From Azolla pinnata (lineage: Eukaryota; Streptophyta; Polypodiopsida; Salviniales; Salviniaceae), in NCBI GenBank assembly GCA_037176905.1, contig JBBBWG010004069.1, positions 1-30,255 of the forward strand: a stretch of 30,255 nt of DNA, in the 5' to 3' direction. Within the stretch, counting starts at the first letter, position 1. Each line of letters opens with the position of its first letter. This document shows, piece after piece, positions 9,143-19,088 of the stretch. A program made the translations under genes and the position numbers. Under the pieces are notes generated by a model. The model was given only the letters and a program-made list of their open reading frames with translations, did no database searches and was not told the origin of the DNA.

Positions 9143-12100
9143 TTATAAATCCCCTTTTGAAACTAAACGCTGATGGCGTTCAATGAAGGTTGCGGGATCC
9201 TGCAGAGTCTTCTTAGCACGCCAATATACACTCCCAGCGATATCAAGATTGCCAAACTACAACCAGATGAAAAATATGAAACAGAAATCACCAGTAAGAA
9301 CAGAGCAATCAACAGAAATATATGTCTGCTCATCAATAGGAAACCCAACCTTTATCTCTTGAGCACAATATGCCAGCCATATATCGGTATCCTGACCATA
9401 TTTATCTACAGCAGACTGAAACAAGCTATGCACACACTTGACAGCTTCCTTGCACCCAATGTCTGCTAGCTGAGACTCAATGGTAATGCAATGCTTGTAC
9501 AAATCTCGATTTGGGGCAGGGATGCTCAAAATCCTGAAATTTCTACAAGTTTAATGCAATTCTGCAAATGAAACATGCCTAATAACGCACAATTCTTTTC
9601 CCATTCTAAAAACTTTAAACGCATGGCAACTAATCATGAAGATTATTAACTCATGCATTAAACACTCATGTAAAACAAAGAAGCTATTCAAGGACAAATT
9701 ATTTTATATTACTAATTTCCCTAAAGAGATCTTGAAAATTTATCCCAAAACGCTTTAAAAACTAGTATAAACTGGCACAAGACAACATGTCTAAGCAGAA
9801 CAAAAAAAATTTAAAATAAATCCCTCCAAAAAAGATGGAACAAGTTAATGTGAAGGGAAGAAAATAATCAGCAACAAATATATCAAGAAAAACAATAAAG
9901 TTTTTCCTTCATAAACTTTACTATGTTTAATAAGTTTTTGAAAGTTTTAACAAGCGCAAGATAATCAACCTCGTTATATGTAGTCTGCATCATCAATGCT
10001 GGATCATTTTCACTAATATTATAACCTACCTAGATAGTGCAAACTAATAATACTCCAAATTTTGAGTATAAAAAAACAAGAAAGATAAAAAAGACTGGAA
10101 CATGAAAGAGCATCTTACAATCTATATACTTCGCGTGCTTTGCTGATATCTTGACAATGCAGCACCCAATCAACAAGAGAGCACGCAAGTTTGGGACAAG
10201 CTGAATCTCCGGTTGAGCTGGTTATTAAGTAAATCATCATATCTACAATCCGATCATAGACCTTTCTTCCCCCGAAATATTCGAAAATCTAACAGAAAAC
10301 CACCAATCATCAACCAATGCATTCTGCTAAATGTGTTGTAGTTGCTGGAATAATCATTAATTGCTGACATATTGATAATCAGGGCTGATTCACTCCATCA
10401 TATACTTACAATCATTCAGAGGGTTTATTACCAGGGTTGGTTTTCGGAAATCCTACTCATACATACAGAGCTGAACTGACACACATATAACAAAAAAAAT
10501 GCTTCTAAATTGAACGTGAGCTAACAGCTCTTTGCTGTCAGATAGCATAAGTGATATGTACACTATAATAAATATGGAGTAGGGTGCATAATAAGTCTAT
10601 CCAGCATTACAGATGGACATGGTTTTATAATGTTCAAGACCTGGTTTTATATGCAGATTAGACGTGTCTGTTCTTCAATACAGGCTAGCATCGTCTCAGC
10701 CACACATAATACTCCTACACAGACCCCCATTGATTCTTTGCACACCTATTCCTCGGCATACATGCTACCAGGCCACCCCTCATTTCTTTCTATTTCAGCA
10801 CAGCAAATATGATTCTTGCTAAACAGTAGATATCCAAAAGAAAACTGATACTGACATGAATGACGCTCTGGATAGGTTGAAACACCCTTCTCTATCTTCA
10901 CAAGATAACAGTTATGATGTGGAAGTTGGTAAGATAAATGGTAAACTAACACAGTAATGGCACGAAAATAAATGGAATTGAGGGTTGAGATCTTACCATG
11001 GCCCAAATATCTTGTGCTTCAGAAATGGGTATCTGCTTTAGACATATCTCACAAAGACCAATTAATCTGTTCAAACCTGAAACTTCTGTCACAGTTTCAC
11101 TTTTCATTTCTAGAACCATCCGCATCGTCCATATTCTGGCACAGCTTTTATATTCCCTCAAACACAATTCTTCCAATAGTTGCCTCGCTGTATCTAGCTT
11201 TCCAAGGTTAAGCAAGACATTTACATGACCCTCAGCTATGCATGGACTGAAGATACTTGCTTCTTTTGCCCTAGAATACAACTGTAGCAATTGCATGGTT
11301 GTGTTGTATCTCTCTTCTGGGGACTGGATTTGATTATTTGTGCCCTTGTTTTTCGCACACTCTAAACCTGAGAGTTCCTTCAGAAACTGTGCATAGGCCT
11401 CATATATATCGATGGAAGATGTAGAATTCAAAGCTTTTTCATAAACCTGCACAATGTTAATAACGATCGTAATCCTGCACATATTTTACCTTAAGTAAAA
11501 ACAAAGCCATTAACATTTCGCAGACTTTTGTTATAACATAGCATGAGCCCCAGCTATTTTGAATTGAATTTGTATTGATATGAAAACATGTACTTGATTT
11601 ACTTGATATGAAAATATTGCTGATTAGTACTATAATTCAATTCTTCTAATTTGTGCAAGTATGAAATATGTCAAATATTCAACGCCACTTTCTAGAAGAT
11701 GAAGGTAGAGAGATGGGGCATATATTTGGTAAAAGAGACGTAGATGGTTCATCAGATAACACTTCACAAGCAATGATATAAAAAAAGTAGTGAAGATTGG
11801 TTTTTTTCATAGCAGATACTTGTTCAAGAAGATTTATGTGTTCACCCCAATGGCACGTAAAAGCTTAATTGATTTTCTATTGGTCTCTAACAAAACAGCC
11901 AGTGCAATCCAAGACTTTGAATGTTAGCACATCTTTTGTGAAGATATCCAAAATTGTTTTGTAATATAACATATCAAACTACCTTCAACATCCTAGTTCC
12001 GTTACCTTAATAGCCTCCTCTTTCTCACCACTCATCTCAAACTGCAACCTTGCTAACCAGTCCCAGCAAGTGGCATCCATTGAAAAGTCTTTTTCTAAAC

Positions 12101-13700
12101 TGTCGAACACTTCATTCTGTAAAGCCTGTTTCCAAGAGAAAGATGCCTTCTGTAGCAAATCTACAAAGCTCTTGCGGAATTTCAAGCTCGAAGAGATAGC
12201 AGCAATAGCATTTTTATAGATGGTAGAAGACAGCTTGTAAGCTAGCTCCTCAACTGTTGAGATTTCCATTCCTATCTCCTCCTCCGTAAGAGAAGGTACA
12301 TTTCCATCATCTAATTCTTTATTATCATCCTCTAGCCTCAAAATGTTATCATCGTGTTCATCATTCTCTGCCTTCTGCTTTGTATCAAGATTCGTCTTTT
12401 CAGCCAAATGATGTAATAATTTTTCCTTCATTCTTTCTGTATACATAAGCTCCATACGGAAGTACTCCAGCCACAGTTTTTCTGATTTAGGGCACATTCG
12501 AAGCCCACGTTGCATAAGGGCACGTGCTGCAGCTATATCTCCATTATGTTCATACTCCCAGGCAGCAGAATACATCCAAAGCCCTGGAACTGTTGGATGT
12601 AAGCGCAAGGCCTTTGTGAGGACCTGATGACAAGTTTCCACAAGTGAGAACTTAGCAGTACATACCATATTAGCATAAAGTACAGATGAGATCTTAGTAG
12701 TTACATCAAAATAGAAACTAAGGACCTTTTAGCTCGTCTAATAAATGTTCATTGCTTTAATGCTAAACTTAACTTTGACTGTATAGGCTTAATAATTTTT
12801 TGGACACATCTTGAGAAGATTTGACAGTAAGGCAGACATAAATTAACCATGGTAAAATACTTCGTAGAATCTAGTGTTTGTTTTAACTAATTGCCCAATC
12901 AGAGGCTTTAGGAAGAGCTGTATGTGATGGCTACATGATCGAACGAATTTCCGTCTTGCGGGGCATGACCCAATCATATAGCAAATTAGATGCCATAGCT
13001 CCCAACTTCTTATCGCTGACTGCTCAGCACCATATACTCTTGAGGAAATTGTCCAAAAACAAAACCAAACATCTACCTAAAAATCTAAGAGATATTCAAG
13101 CTGCCGTTGCGGCACATTTCACCAAAGACCTTGAAGGAAGGACTAAAACGGTGCATCGTAACTTTACAAACACAGCATAGTGGGCATATTTGAAACATCA
13201 CATTGAATCATCCCACAGACTATTGTCTAGAGTACAAAATCTCGTACCTTCTGCATTCTTCGAGTACCTTGGGAACGACAATACTGAATAAACTGCAACC
13301 AAAGCCCGAGATCGCCTTTGAAACGTGTTACTGCACGTTCGTATATCAGCATAATCCTCATAGCACTCGTCCGGTCACACAGAGAAGGCTGCCATCTCTT
13401 CTTCTTCTTCTTCATCCCCATCATCACCGTCTTCTTCGCGGAACCAAGAGAAGCAGAAGCTTCGAGTTGGCGAATGATGGCCTTCTTCCTGATGCGCCTG
13501 AGCTTCTCCAGCTTCAATTCGTAGTCGATATACTTGAGATAGTCGTCTTTCACCTTGGAGCGGCGCTCCAGGCGGAACTCGAACTCGCGGCGCTGCCTGG
13601 CGATTTCTCTGATCTCCGAGACAGAGAAGAGCCCCCTCTCCTTGAGGTCGTCGAGCTCAGGGAGCATACGCTCGAGGTGATAGTAGGCGCTGTCCGCCAT
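9143..13700 (-). CDS. UTP6: UTP6, U3 snoRNP-associated HAT-repeat protein of the SSU processome
   Basis: Minus-strand exons 13700-13248, 12623-12006, 11446-10997, 10288-10119, 9533-9350 and 9256-9143 join to 1989 nt (662 aa), close to plant UTP6 length. All introns are GT-AG (624, 559, 708, 585 and 93 bases). The N terminus (ADSAYYHLERMLPELDDLKE, then EIREIARQRREFEFRLERRS) is the U3-associated protein 6 domain. HAT-type helices follow, for example LWLQFIQYC, VPGLWMYSAAWEYEHNGDIA and LWLEYFRMEL. An acidic linker (about residues 215-255) precedes CWDWLARLQFEMSGE; the C terminus has GNLDIAGSVYWRAKKTLQDP. The family acts in the nucleolus as part of the UTP-B/small-subunit processome that releases 18S rRNA from its precursor. 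The start is the ATG of that N-terminal motif. A telo-box lies 36 bases upstream, as expected for a ribosome-biogenesis gene. No ORF continues the protein upstream or downstream. Confidence 0.95.
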
Positions 13701-13735
13701 CGCTCCAGCTTGCGTCTCTGCAGCTTCCCTCTGCT

Positions 13736-13744
13736 AAACCCTAA
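13736..13744. promoter_or_regulatory. Telo-box in the UTP6 leader
   Basis: AAACCCTAA lies 36 bases upstream of the UTP6 ATG (TTAGGGTTT on the gene strand). Telo-boxes in this position are common in plant ribosome and nucleolar protein genes, so the motif fits the identity of the gene. Function is inferred. Confidence 0.6.
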
Positions 13745-13753
13745 TAGCTATGG

Positions 13754-14364
13754 AGTATGTATGTATGTATGTATGTATGTGTGCCATGCATGCATGCATC
13801 CATGTATGTATGTGTGTGCGCATGGATGTATGTGTGCCATGCATGTACATACGCCCGTATGCGTTTGTATGCCATGTATGTATGTATGTATGTATGTATG
13901 GCATGCATGCATGCATCCATGTATGTATGTATGTATGCGCGCATGTATGTATGTGTGCCATGCATGTACATATGCCCGTATGTGTTTGTATGCCATGCAT
14001 GTATGTATGCGTCCGCGTATGGCTGTATGCACGTATGCATACATCCATGTTTGCACGAGTGTATGTATGCGTGTGTGCATGCATTCCGTCCAATGTATGT
14101 ATGTGTGCTTGTATGTATGTATGTATGTATGCATGCATGGATGCCTACATGTACGTACGGATGCCTATATAGAACATGGATTTGAATTATGTATGCCTAC
14201 ATGCATGCATGCATGCCTACATGTATGTCTCTATAGAACATGGGTTTGAATCATATATGTATGAATGTGTGCATTGGTGTATGTACGTACGGATGTATGT
14301 CTAATACAGAGCGTGAGTGGGCTATGTATGTATGCATAGGGATGCATCTGTAGATATGTATGTA
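13754..14364 (+). repeat. ATGT-family microsatellite block with higher-order repeats upstream of UTP6
   Basis: About 600 bases consist of GTAT/ATGC words. Perfect ATGT runs alternate with ATGCATGC and CGCCCGTATG elements. A higher-order unit of about 121 bases is seen: TACATACGCCCGTATGCG at 13846 recurs as TACATATGCCCGTATGTG at 13967. The block starts 53 bases upstream of the UTP6 ATG. Long open frames rich in Cys, Met, Tyr or His on both strands come from the repeat and are not genes. Confidence 0.92.
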
Positions 14365-14485
14365 TGTTGTCGATCGTAATTTTCGATTCCTATAGAATCA
14401 TGTCTTGCATGTATGCTGTCAATCACAATTTTCTGATTCCATTTTCTTCCCTACTGAATCATGCCTTCATCTCTACAGAATATCA
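14160..14485 (+). repeat. Degenerate repeat of about 64 bp at the distal edge of the ATGT block
   Basis: TATAGAACATGG followed by a TTTGAATYAT word starts at 14168 and 14232. Related units, CTATAGAATCATG (about 14390) and CTACTGAATCATG (about 14450), are each preceded by a GTCRATCRYAATTTTC-like segment. The spacing is near 64 bases in the two pairs, so this looks like an older tandem array partly overwritten by the ATGT microsatellite. Confidence 0.6.
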
Positions 14486-15069
14486 GTCCTGACTTTGTGC
14501 CGAAATGGCTCATATATGCCCCATTACTCAGATAGTGTTAAAATGCTACCCAAAATATAATAGCCGCTTCTCACAAATCATTCTTCGAAATAGTTTATTT
14601 CATTCAATTTCTTTACAAAATTGTTCCAAAATTTTTACAGCTGATGTTCAGATTGCGCATCAATCACAACGATGCATTGAGATGTAGTAGTAGTAGTAGT
14701 AGTAGTAGTATTTCACAGATTTAACTCTTGTAAAACAGTTATACATGGTTTCGATACTCCGACCAAATAATAATCCCATGTTTGTGGAGCAACTCGAGGA
14801 AAGGAGCTTTGAAGCTTGAGCTGCTTGTTTTGATTTGGAGCTTCGAATCGATTGGTGGGTGGCATTTGATTTGGAGCACTGAAAACCTGGATTCATCCGG
14901 AGCGATTCTCTAAACCTTATACAATGAATTTGAGCAATTCTAAACATGATAATGAACTTGGTCACTTGGTCTGATTTGAACTAGAGCAATTCCAGACATT
15001 TTACATACACAACCATGAAGCGCCACCTTTCCAAATTATCAAAGAAAGAATCCACAAGCACTCTCAGCT
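14486..15069 (-). other. 3'UTR and downstream flank of the glycerol-3-phosphate transporter gene
   Basis: No coding capacity is recognisable. A TAG trinucleotide run lies at 14685-14710. TTTATT at 14594-14599 reads AATAAA on the gene strand and could be the polyadenylation signal about 470 bases after the stop. The assignment rests on position. Confidence 0.4.
14685..14710 (+). repeat. TAG trinucleotide microsatellite
   Basis: About eight to nine GTA/TAG units in a row, in the presumed 3'UTR of the minus-strand transporter gene. Confidence 0.9.
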
Positions 15070-17514
15070 TCATCCGACAATTTCTGCAAAACCAACAGAA
15101 ACAGTTCAAGCAGCAATCGATCGAAGGCCCTACAAAAGAAAACCAGAAAAAGCTTGGGAAAGAGGAATTATGTACACACCTTGAAGTTCTTGTTGGTGAC
15201 TTCCGGACACAGCACTACTCCTGTATAAGTTAAATTTCTCGACCATTTCAGCCATAGCCAACTGCACCAAAAACATTCCACCCACCAAGGACGAGCCTGC
15301 AAGCATCACAAACACCGCATTCCAGCTCTGTACAGACACATACCCAGTTAGGAAAGGTCCTATGGCAGCACCAACCGAACCCGTGCCATCAATTATGGCC
15401 GTCACAGTAGCCAAAGCTCTTGCATTTCCCTTCAAAGAGCTATGCGTTCCGAGATCAGCAGAAACCGCAGTAGTGATGAGAGCATAGGGTCCATTCACAA
15501 AAATACCCGAAATGATCATTAGGACTACGCTATGAGGTAATGATACACCCCCATAGATGCGGAAAAGGTACAACGATGGTACTGCACAGTACACTAAAAC
15601 CACAGCGACGATTGCGTTGACATTGTATCGATCGGAGAGATGACCAGCAATAATTCCGCCTATCACTCCTCCAATGTCAAATATTGTTGATAGGTACCCT
15701 GCAGCCTTATCAGAAAGATGTCGCCCTGCAATAGCTGCATAGCAATTGATTGTAATCAATTGTAATTTCCTGGCTAAAGATTCCTAAAATGTCAAGATAT
15801 CTAAACCTCTTTGCTAAACATAAATACATACACAGAGAAGACCGTTCCAACGGCATCATGAAGAGAGGGAGAGAGATAAGCTCGTTATTTTTGCTCATCT
15901 AAAAGATCAAACAAGGTCTTTGGATGCCATCTTTGGATCAGACTTATATTCCAATTTGGACCCTCGAAAAGTGTTTAAAATTCTCTTTCATTCTTAAAAC
16001 TTCTTTGATCATAGTTATATTATTTTGAACCAGCTTTATTAATTTTATTCTTTCAAATTTTTCATACCTACTTTTAGCGCAAATGAAAACAAATAAATTC
16101 GAGACATAGAATTATCTGATTAAAACAACATCTATATGACCTATACTGTAGTTGGGTATGTACTCACGGATGCGCATATATGCAGTGTATTTATATAGAC
16201 AATGAGGTAACTAATGGGGGCATACTGAACCTACATACAAACAAACAAAAAAACAAATTGCATCATAAACAAGGACTTCAGGGCACCATTCAGGAAGACA
16301 TCTTGAAAGAAACAAAGACTGAAAACAAAAGAATAAGAAACCTTACATCACTAACCAGTATGCTTTATGTAGAAAGGCAGCCAGAAAAGGAAAGTGTAAG
16401 CCACCAGCTTGACAAAGAATAAGCAGAAGGCATACTGCGCAACTCCAGGTATACGCCATGCTTCAGCAAAACCTACTGAAACGCCATCGTCCACAGCTTT
16501 AGGGGGAAGAGTACCATGATCTCTGGCGGTTCCTACCTCGGACAATTCCTCGACATCAAGTGGATCGATCATGTCCCAATCAGCTCCGAAGGAGATTGGC
16601 ACTTGCACACATACGGTGGATGAGGCATCGCCAACTGCATCAGGCACTGTCGTGGTTTGCGCTGGGGCGAGCAAGAAATGCTGTGCTTCATCATCCGAAG
16701 CTGCATTACGATGATCGACCTCGTGAGGCGATGGGAGGCCCAAAGAAGCTGGTTCCACGACGAGAAATAGGAACACAACAGCTCCAGAAGCCATGATGGC
16801 GAGCGCAGGGAGCACAAAAGCCCATCCCCAGCCGAAGCGCAAGGCGTAGGCTGCAACGATGGACCCGATGATGTTGCCCACAGATGCATGAGCATTCCAT
16901 ATGCCCATAATGAGGCCTCTCTTGGTCTTCCCAAACCAATTCCCAACGATCGCTACGACGCAGGGCCATCCGATCGACGAGAGAAGGCCCGAAACGATCT
17001 GCACAAGGAAGTAGTAGGGGAAAGAGTGGAGGTTCCACCAATAACCCATCCCGAAGAAGAGGATGACAGCACCGCTCCCCAGCATTCCAATGGAGAGGAA
17101 CTTCCTCAGATCGATGCGATCTGCGATCCGGCCAGCAAAGTACATACCGATGGCATAAGAAGCCAAGAAGGCGACATCGAGCTCACCGAGGCGAGCGGCC
17201 CCTGCAGGCCCTTCGAAAGGAGCCCATCCCTTCACCACCAACGGGATCCCATCAGCATCTGGCGATGGAGCTAAGGATGCCCATCCTGCATCTGAACCTG
17301 CATCATCGACTCCGCCGCCGCCGCCATGTCCTCCATCCGGATCTAGCACGCCCTTCACCACGCTCAACGGCTTCCTCGAGGCATGGAAGCACGCGTAGGC
17401 GACGAACGTAAGGATGAGGACCAGCGATCTGTGCTCGCGGAGGCTGAGGTCCTTGTGGAAGAGCTTCCAGGCGAGGTAGATCCCGGGGGGCACAGCGGGG
17501 TTATTCATGGCCAT
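15070..17514 (-). CDS. Glycerol-3-phosphate transporter-like MFS permease (plant G3Pp / SLC37 type)
   Basis: Minus-strand exons 17514-16356, 15734-15180 and 15083-15070 join to 1728 nt (575 aa). The first transmembrane helix contains [18 protein letters not shown], the signature of organophosphate:phosphate antiporters. The loop 2-3 MFS motif [14 protein letters not shown] follows, then about 11-12 hydrophobic helices, for example [19 protein letters not shown] and [20 protein letters not shown]. The family exchanges glycerol-3-phosphate or related sugar phosphates for phosphate across membranes; plant members respond to phosphate supply. Substrate and membrane are inferred here. It is longer than the roughly 500-525 aa I recall for plant relatives, with a Gly/Asp-rich insertion at about residues 57-95 and a long central loop at about 265-360. 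The tiny last exon (EIVG-stop, acceptor TTTTGCAG) is the least certain part; reading through the donor would end the protein at 15130 instead. An out-of-frame ATG lies 5 bases upstream of the start. Confidence 0.92.
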
Positions 17515-17519
17515 GCCAT
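17505..17519 (-). promoter_or_regulatory. Four-codon upstream ORF overlapping the transporter start
   Basis: On the gene strand the 15 bases ATGGCATGGCCATGA hold an out-of-frame ATG at 17519, the model start ATG at 17514 and a second in-frame ATG at 17508. The first ATG opens a Met-Ala-Trp-Pro-stop frame that ends over the third ATG. This could influence start choice or allow termination-reinitiation. Regulatory meaning is inference. Confidence 0.4.
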
Positions 17520-17708
17520 TCGAAGGAGTTCGCAGGAGCTTACAGAAGAGGCTGTGCGAGGATCCAGAGGAAGGCGAGAGGGGCCATGTCGGTCCGTCGA
17601 GCTCTTTCTGTCTGCGTGAAGCCCACCGGGGAGGGACCCATCGCTTCTGACGGACATGGCGGCTGCAGAGAGCTTTCCATTGCTCTGCAGAAATGGAGAA
17701 GATGGAAG

Positions 17709-17775
17709 AACTAACTGTGGTTGAGTTAGAAGCTAACCACAGCTAAGTGAAGTTAGCCAGGGTTAAGTTAAGTTA
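17709..17775. promoter_or_regulatory. CTAAC/GTTAG motif cluster with an inverted repeat in the transporter promoter
   Basis: CTGTGGTT (17715-17722) is an exact inverted repeat of AACCACAG (17735-17742), with a 12-base loop. Surrounding words CTAACT, GTTAG, GTTAGCC and repeated GTTAAGTT resemble MYB-type core sites. The cluster lies about 200-260 bases upstream of the transporter ATG. A related 16-base word occurs at 29923-29938, upstream of the putative gene at the right edge. Confidence 0.4.
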
Positions 17776-17907
17776 AGCTTAGCTCTTCACCAAAGACTAG
17801 CCATTGCTGTACAAGATTGGACTTCCCAAAGTGGGTTCAATCTTTTGCAACCTGTAGGCTGCTAGTGGCACTGATGCAGATCAGATTTCCGTGCATGTTA
17901 ACAACCC

Positions 17908-18090
17908 TCCTCTAATATTAGGTAGGATATGATCAACTCGAGGTCGATACAATCGTCGCATTGAGCTCACCGCGTTGTTGCAATTCAGCTAACCCCCCTC
18001 CCCTCTCTCTAATAATAGTTTGGATATGATCCACTCGAGATATAGATAACAATCGTTGCATTCAGTTCACGGAGTTGCTGCAATTCCATC
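17908..18090 (+). repeat. Diverged tandem duplication of about 97-100 bp upstream of the transporter
   Basis: Two collinear copies share CTCTAATA, GGATATGATC, ACTCGAG, ACAATCGTYGCATT, a TCACSGNGTTG segment and TGCAATTC. GGATATGATC starts at 17925 and 18022; CAATTC starts at 17981 and 18081. The copies differ by substitutions and small indels, so the duplication is not recent. It is noncoding. Confidence 0.8.
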
Positions 18091-19088
18091 ACAAGCACAC
18101 GGCTAGGAGAACAATAACATACAAGATAATACCATTAGATTGATCAAGCTGAGGCATTTTCTCATGATAATAATCAGGTTAGTAGTGTTCCAAAAGAATC
18201 TCCTGAAATAGGTTACTGAAGGTTTGCTGCATTTCCAGACCATCGAGAGCTATTTCACAAATGCATATAAGCAGCAATTCATGGTTTTCTTGTAGCAACC
18301 TCATCGATTTCAATTTTGATAGAAAACATAATCTTTTCAACTACCAGTTGTTAGAAGAGTTAAGAGAATGAATATATACGTAGTTCCAGTTCACTTTGAT
18401 TGCAATCTTTACCAGCCTTCTGTATACTGCCATCAAAAGCACAGAACAATTTACTGTGATGAATAACAAGGCAGTTTTTCTTGTGATTGTTCTAGCATAA
18501 CAATCGTACTTATGTACAAAATTAAAAAGAACATTCAGAGAGCATTCTTCACTTACCTTGCAGGAAGCTCTCCCAGTAAACTGCCTCAGCATCACAACAG
18601 ATCAGAACATTTCAGTCATGATGATGCGAGAAATTTCTTCAACAAATATACAACCGCTTTTTTGTACTCTAAAGAGTGGGAGTGACATGATAGCTGTCTA
18701 GAACAAAGTCTTTTGGCAATCAATTCAGAGAACAGAAAAGCAAATGCAGCAGTTTCAGCAAGCAAGTTGTTAATAAAAAGCACAACTGCAAAGCTTCATA
18801 TCAATGTCTTCGAGGGTAGTTGCATACACCATCTGCAAAAAACAAGGATCCCGAATCCTGAAAATCCGTGGGTTTTGACATGTCGATAGCCTCCACATTG
18901 GCTTTCATGCCATCCAGCAAAATCTCCAATTTTCCATTTCCATACAAAAATTTACATGACATTTTGTTCTGCTTCCTGTTTTTTCAAGGCATAGTAAGAA
19001 AAAAAAGAGAGAGAGAAAGCTCTGTTTTTCTTTTCCCGTTTTCCCTTTCTGTTTTTCTTTTCAATCTGTGTTATAATTGACGAGTATT

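Larger units (their letters stand above)
17515..19088. other. Intergenic and promoter region between the transporter and the MOS1-like gene
   Basis: This holds the transporter's upstream region and the 3'UTR of the MOS1-like gene, both on the minus strand. It has a cluster of CTAAC/GTTAG words (17709-17775), a diverged tandem duplication of about 100 bases (17908-18090) and AT-rich sequence near 19000. An 84-codon open frame on the minus strand (18341-18595) has no family features. No RNA gene was seen. Confidence 0.6.

Noticed and set aside
9163..9348. Hydrophobic 61-codon minus-strand frame (small membrane protein?)
   Set aside because: It covers the 93-base intron 5 and last exon of UTP6 in the wrong frame; the UTP6 frame explains the region.
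13750..14249. Long open frames on both strands rich in Met-Tyr-Val-Cys or His-Thr-Tyr
   Set aside because: They arise because the ATGT repeat lacks stop codons in several frames. Composition is purely repeat-derived, and the frame that extends into 13203 overlaps UTP6 exon 1 antisense.
16560..17274. Plus-strand frames opposite the transporter exon
   Set aside because: Antisense shadows of a GC-rich exon; the minus frame has clear transmembrane and MFS motifs.
18341..18595. 84-codon minus-strand frame between the transporter and the MOS1-like gene
   Set aside because: No family motif, no splice-linked partner exon, and it sits where a 3'UTR is expected.
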